64,000 nucleotides of DNA from positions 986,001 to 1,050,000 of the forward strand of contig SMSO01000008.1 of the NCBI GenBank assembly GCA_004764695.1, in the 5' to 3' direction. A program made the translations under genes and the position numbers. Origin of the DNA: Schizochytrium sp. TIO01. Taxonomy: Eukaryota > Sar > Bigyra > Thraustochytrida > Thraustochytriidae. The notes under the pieces were generated by a model. That model saw only the letters and a list, made by a program, of their open reading frames with translations. It was not told the DNA's origin and did no database searches. Of the stretch, positions 38,560 through 55,399 are shown in pieces (position 1 is the stretch's first letter; each line of letters starts with the position of its first letter).

Positions 38560-40585
38560 ATGCATTTTGAGCTAATGCAAGGTACGTGATCTCTTGGCGT
38601 AAGTCCAAAATTTTAGTAAAACTGCATATACAAGGCTCGCCTTGCCTTGGGTGATTCTTATAGCATGCACAATTCGAATATTTAGATCTGGCTCCTCAAA
38701 ACCTCCGTCCTTCTACACCCAGAGAATATCAGAGAAAGAATAATCGAACTTTCCAGGCACGTAAAGACGAGCTTCTTTCACATTTTCAACTACAGAGTCG
38801 AAAACGTCAACTTCCTTGTTAGAACAACGGAGTGAAATCTAAGCCCTTTGAACTTGTGCCTCAGAGCTTCGATACTTTGTACGGCTTTGGAATCCATGTC
38901 TATTTTAAGACTTCACTCGAAAGAACAAAGTGCCAGTAGGACCTCAAAAACCTTTGGAGTAGTTGGCGGTTGATAGATACCTATCTCATCCATTTGAAGC
39001 ATTTCCCTTAGTTCTTGAATGCTGAACTCCTTTAAAATGAACCCAAGTGTATAGACAATACTTGGATCACAAAATCGTTTGCCTGTAATTCCCTTGACGT
39101 ACATACACAAAGCGCTAACCCAATGGATCGAACTTTCCTTTGGATTACAGTTTCAAATTGTATCCTGTTCAATAACAGCCTTCGTCATCCAATTCAGGAA
39201 GTTCTTGTGATTTGATAAAGTCAATGCAAATCCATCATCAGGCTAGGACATTGTTCGAAAGAAAGGTCCCATGTGTTATGAACGGTCTTCCATTCGCTTC
39301 GTATCGACATGTCTACTCCCTCCCGGAGAGTACTTGCAAACTAGATCTCATCAAAGTAGTTCAATCCGTGTTGCGCATGACATATAAAGCTTCTTTGCAT
39401 CATACTGTTTGCAAAACTCTTTGTAGCACTGCGTATCTGGAGAACAAGCAGCGATACATGGTATTTCGCGAACTGCGAGTACTTCCTGCTTTGGGGACTC
39501 TGGCTTGCACAACAACTGTTCACTGTGATCAATTGATCGAATCAAATTCATGCTTTCTTGTAACGCATGTGCGCAGGCCTACTCTTTTGACGCCATAGAG
39601 GTATTATTATTACTAAAAGATATCCCTGTCCTCGACCGATTGCTCTGATGATAACTTTCGGCTGTGAAAGCACTTTGACGTCTTCACCCAGAAATACGCA
39701 ACACTTTAGGGTTGGATATCACCACGAGATACTTCCAAATTTGCCAAGACTTTAAGATACCCGGGTAGCCAATGATATCTGAACTTTTAAATTATGCCTT
39801 CAGAAGACCAGTATCTTCAATTCTGAATAATGAAGTATTCGATCCAACTTCAAGGAACGGTGCGTGACAAGGTGACCACGTACATTGAACTATCCATAGC
39901 AAACTTTTCTGCACTCTCCCATACCACCTTTGCCACACCAATTCTGTAGCCGCCGGCCATCTTGGGCCGGTCCACGAACCATAAGTATTCGAGTTTGTAA
40001 TTCACGATCTCAGTACCCAACACACTTCGAAGCCACACTTGCTGATCCTCCGTAACTTTTGATTTTAATCTTAGACATATGGTCGATGCGCCCTTCAAGG
40101 CCTGAGCTCTGCCTTGACCGAGAATGTCCGTGTTGAAGAAGGAAGGCTATTCGATTCTAGCCGGAATCTTACTCAGGGGCAAGTGTGTCTCGCCAATATA
40201 CTCGTGTAATAACCAAGTAAATGTTTGATAGGTTATCTCGTGTCACTGCTTGAGAATAAACCTTGTGGCACCCCTAACGATGTTAAGCAGTGAAGAGTCC
40301 AGCCTGGGTGAGAGCAATAAAAACAATCGCAACTTGTGAAGGCGGAACTTTCCTTTCCAAAAGCATGGGTACAACTTCATGGCCGAGAAATCCACCACTT
40401 ACATATTTCCCAGTCGTCAGTACCCCACCCACCCATCCTTCTTCTGAAAGATCATTTGGACACCGCCTCGGTCTGGGTGTATCGCTAGTCTGCCGAGCAG
40501 TTGTTTCACCCGCCTTCATTTCGTAGTGCTTAGGTTCCGTAAAAAATAGATCTTGTGTCTCTGTTGCTCTGACTCGATGCTTCAT
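38560..40585 (-). pseudogene. Crinkler-RHS-type NTPase/REase gene, copy A (broken)
   Basis: This is a paralogue of the gene at 51445-53540. It begins with the same start context (MKHRVRATETQ at 40585; copy B has MEHRVRATGTQ). The order along the minus strand is: a header of about 100 residues; a segment with WLRSVLGTEIVN and FVDRPKMAG (about 40060-39950); a P-loop-like GYPGILKS (about 39747-39770); the block CSPDTQCYKEFCKQYDAK (about 39400-39455); and a C-terminal segment with SDILWV and VHAIRIT (about 38640-38740), corresponding to the REase core of this superfamily. RHS/Crinkler proteins combine a P-loop NTPase with a restriction-endonuclease-like domain and are linked to both transposons and secreted effectors. 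Frameshifts after the P-loop and several stops indicate a pseudogene, although undetected introns could explain some breaks. No signal peptide is visible. Confidence 0.6.
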
Positions 40586-41717
40586 AGTGTATTGTTGTTC
40601 TGCTAGTGAAGTTATCGTCTCGAGAGGTGGAGAAAGCTTTAAAGAACCCTAATCGATTGTCCTCTTTCGACACAACAGTCTTATTGAACAGTGTATTGCC
40701 ACAGAGACTTTGATTTGCAAATCCAGAGATCGTCTAAACTGTTCCGTTTGTGAACGACGAGGAAGGAACTCTTAAAAGCGGCGGGTGAGGCAGAGTTTCT
40801 TCCAAGCAAGTGCTTATCTCCTGGCTTTCAAAACGGCAGAGCAGAAGAGAAACTAGAACAAGAAGGGCTTGCAAACACAAGGGGTCGAGCAAGATCTCTC
40901 GATCCCCGGCAATCAAGATCCACCACATGAACCAGATTCTTCCTCCTTTAAGTTAAGGTTCGATTGATTGAAGTAGACAAATCCCTAATGCTTGCACTAG
41001 TATCCTTGCTAGAACAACCGTACCAGATTTAACCAAAGTATATTTGCTTACTATCTTTCATGCTGTAGTAGTATCTGATTAGAGCTATGCAAGCAAATCA
41101 TTTTATGATTATGACAGTGTTCAATATTTTTTTAGACCGCAGTCACGCTAGGTGGCTCAAGAACAAAGTACAGCAGAACATACATGTATACTTGGTAAAA
41201 ATTGAATGAGTTGCCAACTTTAAAAGGTTTCAGAAGCAGAGGTGTGAGTGGTCCGTACTTTTGAAATCAGAAAAGGTAACTGTTGTGTCAAGACATTTCT
41301 TTTTAGATCAAGACAATTATTATTTTATTTTTGAAATACACGGCTGAAGAGGCAAACAACTTATAGAAGGAGACAAATGCGATTTCAATATTTGACAGAG
41401 ACGAAGTACAGGATGAGTGGTTCGCTAGAAATGCAAGCCCCAGAAGACTGTCAAAAACATTGTTCCTTTGGTGAAGCGTCAGTCATAATGCTGTCAGTCT
41501 CGTCGATTCTGCTCTCTTGGCTCACATCAAGGGTAATTTAATATGCAAACCTTGCCATGCGTGCAAAGGATTTACTCGATTAAAAACAAGCACAGTGCGT
41601 TCCGCGAGATGATAACATTGCTGACGTATCTATCTCTTTTGAGTATGCGCCACCAAAATTATTGAACCGTGGAGTTGCTTTCATGTTGTGCTAGGGAAAA
41701 AATGAACGTAGAAAAAA
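40586..41717. other. Spacer between Crinkler-like gene A and 5S gene A
   Basis: No gene is recognised. Scattered similarity to 53541-54686 (for example GAATGAGT and GCAGAG near 41200 and 54165) shows that it belongs to the duplicated unit. It presumably includes the promoter of the minus-strand gene. Confidence 0.5.
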
Positions 41718-41835
41718 ACATTCAACACCGGGGCTTCGCATGCAGTCCCCTATCATACTACTGACCCGGCCCTACGCGACTTTACTTCTCAGTGCGAATG
41801 AGATGAGGTGTTACCCGCGTGGTATGATCGAATGT
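41718..41835 (-). rRNA. 5S ribosomal RNA, copy A
   Basis: The minus strand gives a 118-nt RNA whose ends pair perfectly (ACATTC with GAATGT). It has the 5S landmarks in order: GATCATACCAC near the 5' end, CATCTCATT in loop B/helix III, AAGTAAAGTCGCGTAGGGC (box A region), GTAGTATGATAGGGGAC (intermediate element to box C) and GAAGCCCCGGTGTTG near the 3' end. A run of seven T follows directly, a pol III terminator. All 118 bases are identical to copy B although the flanks have diverged. A TATA-like TATATATAC lies 23-31 nt upstream of the start (41858-41866). It sits head-to-head with the LRR gene. Confidence 0.93.
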
Positions 41836-42289
41836 ATTGTACTATTGGTGTATAGTGTATATATACATAGTATTGAATGGGTTGTTGTTTCTATGGCTAT
41901 CTAGTTCATAGTAGGTAGTGCTAAGGGATAGTATTGCTGGAACTTCTGGAGCAATATCACTGCAAAAGATATTCTTTCTAGTAGTAGGTTTACTGAGATA
42001 GTAATAGTAAGAGTTGAAAGAGCGAGAAAGAAAGGCATATGCAGAACCCGGTAAGGTTAGAGGTTCAAATTAGTAAAATATTTTTTTATTTCAAGAGCAT
42101 ATTCAAAAGCATCTCCTTCTTATGGAAAACCTTAGTACTCCGTAAGTCAGAACGTGTGCAAGCTACCTTGCAAACCTGCATCTTTTGCGTCCAGTAGCCT
42201 TCTGCAACAACCGGGGCTGTGCCACGAGCTTAGCTAAAGGGATACAAGCACGAGCACGCTGGTTAAGGCATAGATCTTTACTTGCTGCG
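41836..42289. promoter_or_regulatory. Intergenic control region between 5S gene A and LRR gene A
   Basis: A divergent spacer of 454 bp. Its 5S-proximal part holds the TATA-like site and the conserved GGGTTGTTGTT. The LRR-proximal part (about 42205-42289) is conserved with copy B: GTGCCACGAGCTTAGCT, CGCTGGTTAAGG and TAGATCTTTACTTGCTGCG just before the ATG. This is the presumed promoter and 5' UTR of the LRR gene. Confidence 0.55.
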
Positions 42290-47747
<5,458 letters not shown>

Positions 47748-48699
47748 GTTTGAGTAATGGATGTTTCACGTATGTTAGTGTTTGCTCTCGCACAACATTG
47801 TTTCTCATTAGCAGATGGACCCCGCTTCCCAAAATGAAACAGTCTAGTGCTATTGTCAATTGAACACGGGGTTTGATTCTAAGAACTTCAACTCAAGAAG
47901 ACCACCTCCGTTCGTGCAAAGCAAACGAGCTTTAGCCTCTGCTGCATTTTCGGAGCCGGCAAGACGCATAGCTCCGACTTGTTTGGCACAGGAAGCATAT
48001 TGACTAGGCGCGATATCGCAAAGGTAAGTCTGTTTTAAACCCGAAACCAAAGCAGGGGATCCTAGGAGGGACAAATCGATCAAGTAACTTCACTCAATTT
48101 TGTTCTTATGATAGGCCGTTTTGATAGACATCGAAAACTCCTTTTTAGTGCTACGAAAAAGAGTGTAAAAATTTCATATCTTTGCCTATAGTACTATGCC
48201 GAGCTAGTAAAAACTGGGGCAATGGATGTTGGTACTACTAACCTGACCTCATTTATCAACTCCCACATATCCCAGGGCCACTCCTTTCTTATTTCGTGTC
48301 TATACTTATATTATCCACGCTTCTCTCCATCAGATCCACTGATGAAGGCTAAATTTCAACTATGTCGTATAAACTCGATTTTCAAAATGTAATTGAACTG
48401 AAAGACCTGCCAATCCTTCTGACTGTTTGACTAAGGAAGAGAGAGACAGTGCTGAAGACGATCCGTCTCGATACGCTTGTATATGAATACTGTGTTCTTG
48501 TCGGGATATACCTCGAAGTGATGCGCAATTCAAAGGAAGATTTTATGTTCAATAGGACAAAGTCTTGCTTCAGGCTTTGTAAGTAACTTTAAAGAGTAAA
48601 GCATTTGATGTCCCCCCTCCCGACGATACTTAAAAGAAGTGATGACTAATCATGCAGGCACTACTGAGAAGGAATACAGATACACCGTTGCGACATAAC
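47748..48699. other. 3' flank of LRR gene A, no clear gene
   Basis: A minus-strand open frame at 47856-48083 has protein-like composition with a C-x9-C pair, but no start codon at its beginning, and splice options I tried did not keep its frame. It is not called as a gene. Confidence 0.4.
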
Positions 48700-48704
48700 T
48701 TTGC

Positions 48705-48895
48705 AAGGTTAAGAGGAGTACCTATTCGACACAATAGTGTCAAAAGGTGTCATGATGGGTGATGTGTAACACTGCACGTGACTCATCCAAGGAACGAAGG
48801 GAATCAAACAAGCATCGAGAGAAATTTGCAAAGCAAAACCTGACAAGCAGACCCGAAATACCAAAGCGACCAAAGCACTTGAATCTATCAAGCAC
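48705..48895 (-). repeat. Left arm of imperfect inverted repeat
   Basis: The reverse complement resembles 51015-51120: TTTGCTTTGCAAA, CTCTCGA(T/C)GCT and GTGT(T/A)ACACAT occur in the same order over about 105 bp. The arms enclose the decayed kinase-like gene. Confidence 0.6.
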
Positions 48896-50046
48896 ATTCG
48901 ACAAGACAACCCTAGTCCTAATACTAACTAACTACTATCATCTCAGACATTTCCCCAAATACCTATAAGTAATCATCATTAGGCACCTTCGCGAAGTCTT
49001 GTGACAACCGCCGTATCTTTACAACAACAAAAAGACTACCTGGTCGATGCAGTTACTGGGACATTATTCTGGTCAGCTTGGGGTTGACTGTAAAGATGAA
49101 GGCAAGGGTCTTGATGAAGGCTTTACGAAGGTTGATTTAAGAGTTAGCGCTGGAGAATGAGTTCTAGGACAGATAGATTCATGTAGTGATTAGGGAGGTT
49201 AAGACATTCTTGAAAGGTGTTAGAGATGCTCGATGGGGTTAAGTTCATTCAACCTCTACAACCATCGATTCAAGTTACACCATGCTTGGATGTAGGTGAT
49301 GTGTATTCACACTTTTGGTTCTTGACTCTGGCCGCCTACTCTTGCTCTATTGTAAGCCCTATGTCTACTAGGGTTTTACAAAGGGACGCCAAGAGATCTA
49401 GTAATGTCTTGTCCACTAGTTCCTTCGATTGGAGATCTCATCAAATGGATTTTCATGTATGGAAGAAGGAAGGAGATCACTCAGGAACGCATATTTTTGT
49501 CTAATTTGTATCCTAATGGAAAACTTGCTGTTATTGCAAAAGACCCCTAGCAGAACATATCTCTCGGCTGTGAAACTATTGCTCGAAGCAACTGAAAAAC
49601 TTAACTTCTGGAAGCCAAGGCTCCAGCTTGGTATGCCATCGCAGACTGATAGTGCCACTCTGGCCGCAGGTTCTAAGTGCAAGTGCAAGCAGGATTGAGG
49701 TGGGGAAGTAGCTTTGAGATGTCACTTCCGTTGGAACCTTCCTACGAGACCCTTTGTTGCTCGAACGACTCTAAAGACGGTAAGGAGTAGTAAAGACACT
49801 TTTCTATCCAAACTGCCAAAAAGAAGCTGATGCCATTGAATCTACATTTGTAAACGAAATACACATGTATTGCGGACCTTTGCAGGGACTACAAGGGATT
49901 GCGGTGCCTTGATTTATCTTTGGTGGGCTTATTCGAAAATGAAGCGCTTCCTTGTAGTCACTGGGCATGGCAGTGATACGCTCCTTCAACTTTCACAACA
50001 GTAAGAGCTTTCCACCCGTATACAATGCTGTCCTTATGAAGCCTTA
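48896..50046. other. Decayed coding DNA, unresolved
   Basis: Plus-strand open frames at 49217-49504 and 49429-49698 overlap and break. By position they could be the upstream part of the kinase-like remnant, but I see no N-lobe motif. Confidence 0.3.
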
Positions 50047-50310
50047 ATGGCAGTGCACAAGGCTGATGTGTTTCACAATGATGTAGCTCTAAACAACTTT
50101 GTATGGAATGGCGAATCTGTGGCGGTAATTGACTTTGGCAGATATTATGTCTGTACTGACCTTGAGCAATTCGCCAGAGAAGCTGATGACCTCGAAATGC
50201 TGTTCAGTCAGCATGAATCAATGAGTGGATTTTCTTTACTATTTTCTTTAAATTTGAAGGATTTTTTTTCTACAATAAAAAAAATGAATAAAGCCCGATT
50301 TCTGATGTAG
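50047..50310 (+). pseudogene. Kinase-like fragment (catalytic loop and DFG only)
   Basis: An 87-codon frame with VFHNDVALNNFVWNGE and VAVIDFGRYY. The first has the H-x-D-x4-N spacing of a protein-kinase-type catalytic loop and the second is the DFG motif, 12 residues later, the normal spacing. An N-lobe with Gly-loop and Lys is not found, and the C-lobe ends in a hydrophobic run then a stop. Kinase-like domains occur as C-terminal parts of Crinkler proteins, and this piece lies between two Crinkler-like genes, so a common origin is possible but not shown. Confidence 0.5.
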
Positions 50311-51444
50311 TTATTAGTTGATATGAGAGTACATTGAGAGAGACGAAGTTCTTATCGCAGAACGGCTTGTAGTGCAGTGGGTAAAGAGAAGTGAACTGAG
50401 GAAACCGATTGAGCAATGACAATGAAAGAAGGTGAAAAGGAAAAGCATGGTATCCTATAGAAATCATGGACATCGTTTGAAACCTTGAGATTGGTTTGGA
50501 CTGTAGCCATTCTTTCACCTAGATGCACGTTAAGCAGGTTTGCTCGAATACATACTTGGCTTGTTTTCTTCATTTGTTCTCATAAATCATACATAAGAAA
50601 TTCTCACGAGACTACCTTACCTATCATCATACATTCAGTCATGAATAAAAAGGAAGCTTCATATGACGTTATATATTGATTTATTTCCTCGAGGATAAGT
50701 TTTATTGTCAGGTACCTAGTTCTATGACCATCTAGCCTGAGGTCTTCGTTGCTCAAACGTGCTATTGTGTGATTTTCGGGGTATATCATCTGCAATAGTC
50801 CTAATGTTGCATCTCGTCTATTATGCGAATAGCTGTACTTGAATCTGGCCGAAAAGAAAGCGGGTGCAGAGGCTGATACCATGAAACATGGTTATAAGGT
50901 GATTGAGGAAATGTTGGAGATAGTTGGGTTTAATTTGTATTGAAGCTAGGGTTAATGCTTGTCTTGGATAGCTTGTAGTCTTGTTGAATCGATTTGGGTC
51001 GATTCAGGTTGATTCGGATCTGCGTCAGATTTGCTTTGCAAACTCCTCTCGACGCTACCTTGCTCCCTCTGTTTCCTAATATGCGTGCGTGTATCTCATG
51101 CGGTGTAACACATGAATGCAATTGGTGTCACAAAATATCAGGCATCATGCCAGTGGTATCACAATCGAGTTCCTTTAAGCCTTGCAAAGTTATGCCGTGA
51201 TGTTGAATCTGTTTTGCTTCTCAGTACTAAGATAATAGACTTCATCTCCTAAATCCAAACAATTCCTCTGGTAGGCAATATGCCCTTTCCGATTAGATTT
51301 CTTTGAAACTAGCCTTGGTGCCTTTTGTGACGCTGGCGTACTGAATATGTTTTAATACACATGTTACGTGAACTCGGGGTCCTTCAAAATGTAGATTTTT
51401 AGAGCTCTTAAAGCACGAAAGACAGGAAGTGGCAGCTCATTCTT
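50311..51444. other. Intergenic, includes right inverted-repeat arm
   Basis: Short overlapping frames only. The right arm of the inverted repeat lies at about 51000-51125. One frame across it reads ACISCGVTHECNWC, a possible C-x2-C-x5-C-x2-C pattern, too short to call. Confidence 0.4.
51000..51125 (+). repeat. Right arm of imperfect inverted repeat
   Basis: Pairs with 48705-48895 on the opposite strand; similarity was judged by eye at roughly two thirds of positions. Confidence 0.6.
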
Positions 51445-53540
51445 CTAAAACGTTGACTTTGAACCATTAATGTAGCTCTGCTCATATTTAGAAAGTGTTG
51501 CTAAATACACAATCATACGGTCGCCAGGACCAAGATCCAGCTTCCTTCGCAGTGATTCATATGCAGTCTTTGGTTTAGGATGCCTGTCACTCAGTGTGCA
51601 CTGTATAGCATGCACGGTGCGATGCCCGCCGAGTCTATCTGAAAGCCCTCCATCACCTTTTACCCAGAGCAAATCAACAAATATGTTGGATCCAACGGCT
51701 TGTACAAATATACAAAGTCCATATCAGACGCTTTCACAAAGTGGTTCCAAATTACACTTGTACTTGTCTTACTACGAGGCGCGTATCGCACTTGCCCTGG
51801 TTCTAATGAATCGGCGGATGGAAAAGGCACGTGTCCCTTTCTTCCTCTGTTCTCCACTTTCGACCACCGCCATTGTAGACCTTTGCCTGAAATGAAATAG
51901 GTCTCCAACAACATTAGGTCACCGTGATCTTTGAGAGGGCTCAAGTTCATCAGGTATATCTTGCGACGAGCCTCGTCGATAGGGATGGAATTACCCTTTT
52001 CTCTCAGTCGTTGTAAAATACCATCGAATGCAGGGACAAGTTTAAAGTTGAAATAATCTCCTACGTCTGTATCTGGAGTTACTAGTGAGCCTAGCGTGTG
52101 CGTCAAGTGATCCTCTTGTGAGTGAGTTTCGAGGCGGAGCCTTGTTAGAGCTTTTAAATACCTCCGATTTTTCCATGTTGCTAACTTTGTCTTGAATGTT
52201 TTTAGAATACTGTTCGAAATCCAAACTTGAAGTGAACACAAACCGCAAACTGGACTTACGTTTAAGAATCTCTGTTGGAGTAAAGTGCGAGCATTCAGCT
52301 AAAGATACAAGACTCGATCCCATCGTAAGTACTTCATTCCGTGTCGGGCATGACATATAAAGCTGTTTTGCATCATACTGTTCTTTGCATCATACTGTTT
52401 ACAAAACTCTTTGTAGCGCTGCGTATCTGGAGAGCAGGCAGCAACGCATGGTATTCTCCGAACTGCAGATACTGCCTGCCTCGAGGCCTCTGGCTCATAC
52501 AACATTTGTACATTACCATTATGAGAAACAGGCCTGAGCGCAGATACACTAATTGCGATGTCCCTCTCAACCCGACAAACTTGTCTTGAACCTGCCTCTA
52601 GCGACAAGAAGAATGAATCAACGCTGACGGCTGCTCCGTTTCGGCAGAACAAGATCATTTGTGGCTGTGGAAGCATTGCGACGTCTTCACCAAGAGCACG
52701 CCACACATCAGGGTTGGATACCACCACTAAGTACTTCCAAAGGTGTCAAGACTTTGAGATCCCTGGATTGCCAACATTGAATGAATTTTCATATTTCCAC
52801 CACGCCTTCATGAGACCAATACATTCATTTCTAAAAAATAAAATATTTGATCCAGGTCAATCAGCATTCCTGGAAGAGAACGTGGCAAGGTGACCTCGTA
52901 CATGGAGATATCCACAGCAAACTTCTCTTCACTCTTCCACGCCACCTTTGACACCCCAATCTTGTCAGCCCCGGCCATCTTGGGCCAGTCCACAAACCCT
53001 GTTTCCTCATCCAGTCTTCGAGTTCCATGATTCACGACCTCAGCGCCCGACACGCTTCGAAGCCACGCTTGCTCATCATCCGCAGCTTTTGGTCTGCATT
53101 CGATGTAATTGGCTCATGCTCGCTGTAGCTTCCGAGTCATCTCCTTGTCAAGCCCGTCCGTGTTGAGGAAGGAAGGTTGGTCAATATCAGCCGGATTCGT
53201 ACTCACAGGCAACTTGCTCTCTGTCTGGACATACCAATAGCCGTGAAATGAGGACGGGTCAACCAACTAGTCAGAAGACTAGCGAAACGCCTGGAACAGC
53301 AGACCGAGACGGTGTCCGAAAATTCCTTGAGAAGAAGGATGGATGGAATACCGACGACTAAAACATCGTTTGGGGTGACTTTCTTGGCTAAGAAGTTGTG
53401 CCCATGCTTCTGGACTAAGGGATAATTACCTTCGATGGTTGCAGGTGTGTTTATCACTTTTTTACATGCTGGTTGTGATACTTGCACATTCCTGCGACAT
53501 CTTGACTCTGTGTCCCTGTCGCTCTGACTCGATGCTCCAT
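51445..53540 (-). pseudogene. Crinkler-RHS-type NTPase/REase gene, copy B (broken)
   Basis: Paralogue of copy A in the same place relative to its 5S and LRR genes, and better preserved. In order on the minus strand: start MEHRVRATGTQ (53540); AKKVTPNDVLVVGIPS (about 53370); AWLRSVSGAEVVN and FVDWPKMAG (about 53090-52970); P-loop-like GNPGISKS (about 52749-52772) followed by an in-frame TGA; CSPDTQRYKEFCKQYDAK (about 52395-52440); YMSCPTRNEVLTM (about 52325-52365); a long intact stretch 52241-51660; and the REase-like segment DLLWVKGDGG plus HAIQCTLSDRH (about 51680-51580). The last motif fits the Q-x-T/H variant of the superfamily core (expected role: DNA cleavage). A short duplication near 52380 and at least two frameshifts break the reading frame. 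Confidence 0.65.
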
Positions 53541-54686
53541 AAGAATTGTACTTCTGTCAGTAGTGGAGTTGCTCTCAAGAATAGGAGAAAGCTTAAAGCA
53601 TCATCAACTCTCCCTGCTGAGACTTCACAGCAGTCTTATTGAATAGTGCTGCGCAGCAGATGCCCCGCAATGAAGCTTTCCTCAGCGTTTTGTAGAGAAT
53701 TCTGTTTGTGAACGACGAGGGAAGACCTCTTAAATGGGGAGGCGGCTGAGGCGGAGTTTTCAGCAATGTTGAACAGGTACACTCTCAAGATCTCCTGAGT
53801 TGGAAACGGCAGGGAAGAAAGTAGGCTGTGGACGAGGAGGGCTTGCAGGCATGAGCGTTTGAGCAGGATCTCTCACTCCCGACTTGCCCGGCAATCAATA
53901 GAGTCCCGTGTACCGCGCCAGAGTTTCACATGAACCAAATTCTTCATTCAAGATTTGAGTAGGCCTAATTATTTTTACTTGCTAGAACAACAGTACTAGG
54001 TACCTACTGACCTATTTCATTTCATTAAAGTAACAAAGTATTTACTTGAGCAAATCATTTTCCGATTATGTATTGTTTTCGATGTTTTTTAGCGCATTAG
54101 CCTCAGCAAGCTGACTTAAGAGAAAAACAGAGCCGAAAATACATCTATGCTTAGTGAAAACTGAATGAGTCGCTAATATTCGTAGATCCCAGGAGCAGAG
54201 ATGCGAGTGCCCCGTTGTGTCGACAATTTCAAAGAATATAATGGAAAGCCTTTCATTTGGGGTCAGAGAATAATCATTTTATTTTCTGGTACAGAAAAGG
54301 CTGTAGTAGAAGGAGATACATGTAATATTGAATATTGGATAGAAGCTGAGTATAGCATGAGTGGTTGGTTTTGTCTGGAATATATAGCCCCAAAATATTG
54401 ATGAAAGCCACGGTAAAGCATCGCATTCAAAATGCTGTCATTCTCGCCGACTTTGCACCCTTGACTCATACAATTGGTGATTGATATGCAAACTTTGCGA
54501 TGCTGCGTGCAGATGATTAAGTTGAATTAAAACACACAATGACAATTCCTTCAACGAGTGAGCAATCTTGCCGTCGTATGCGCCGGAGGAAATTTAGATA
54601 CTCACCTGTACAGAACTGCAAAACAATATTGGTAACCTTGGAGTTGCTTTCTTAATGTGCTAGCGTAAAAATAAACGGTGAAAAAA
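53541..54686. other. Spacer between Crinkler-like gene B and 5S gene B
   Basis: Homologous to 40586-41717 in patches. No separate gene is recognised; the open frame 54201-54401 has no motif. Confidence 0.5.
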
Positions 54687-54804
54687 ACATTCAACACCGG
54701 GGCTTCGCATGCAGTCCCCTATCATACTACTGACCCGGCCCTACGCGACTTTACTTCTCAGTGCGAATGAGATGAGGTGTTACCCGCGTGGTATGATCGA
54801 ATGT
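54687..54804 (-). rRNA. 5S ribosomal RNA, copy B
   Basis: Identical over 118 nt to the copy at 41718-41835, with the same perfect terminal helix and a seven-T terminator. The TATA-like TATATA at 54827-54832 lies 23-28 nt upstream. The flanks beyond the TATA area differ from copy A, so identity is confined to the gene, as expected for selection or gene conversion. Confidence 0.93.
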
Positions 54805-55266
54805 ACCTCGGACGAGGGGTATACTGTATATAAACGTAGTATTGAGTGGGTTGTTGTTAACTTTCTTTACATCTATGGATATGTGATTCATAGCAGGTAG
54901 TGAGTGCTAAGAGATAGTATTGCTGGAACTTCTGGAGCATCATTACTGCAGAAGATATTCCAGTAGTAGGCTTTAGGAAATAGTAATAGTCTTGAAAGAG
55001 CGAGGTCAGCGCATGCAGAACCCGAGGCTGAGTAGGCAAGGTTAGGATCGTAATAGTAAAATATCCTTTCACTTCGAGAGCACTAAAACTTCTTTGGGAA
55101 AACCATAGTAACTCAGTAAGTCAGACCATGTGCACAACCCTTGTCATCGTTGCACCCCCAGCAGGTTCGAAACCTTCTGCAACGACTGGGACTGTGCCAC
55201 GAGCTTAGCTGAAAAGGCACACGCACGCGCCCGCTGGTTAAGGTATAGATCTTTACTTGCTGCGCG
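54805..55266. promoter_or_regulatory. Intergenic control region between 5S gene B and LRR gene B
   Basis: Counterpart of 41836-42289. The last 80 bp (GTGCCACGAGCTTAGCT, CGCTGGTTAAGG, TAGATCTTTACTTGCTGCG) match copy A and precede the ATG. A GCAGGTTCGAAACC string at about 55160 mimics a tRNA T-arm, but no tRNA fold surrounds it. Confidence 0.55.
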
Positions 55267-55362
55267 ATGTCGGACCACCCACGTGTTGTCACTGCTCTTG
55301 AACAGCTTCAGAATGGCGCTACAACTTTAGAGTAAGTTAACATCGTACTAGCTCGCTTGCTC

Positions 55363-55399
<37 letters not shown>

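Noticed and set aside
41718-41760. Similarity of GGGGACTGCATGCGAAGCCCC (read in two parts) to a U1 snRNA 3' stem-loop
   Set aside because: The whole 118-nt segment fits 5S rRNA better, from the closing helix to the terminator.
47856-48083. Protein-like 75-codon minus frame with C-x9-C
   Set aside because: It does not begin with ATG, and the upstream ATG at about 48133 could not be spliced to it in frame; kept only as a possibility.
55155-55185. tRNA-like GGTTCGAAACC with flanking inverted bases
   Set aside because: No acceptor, D or anticodon arm can be drawn around it, and the equivalent place in copy A is not conserved.
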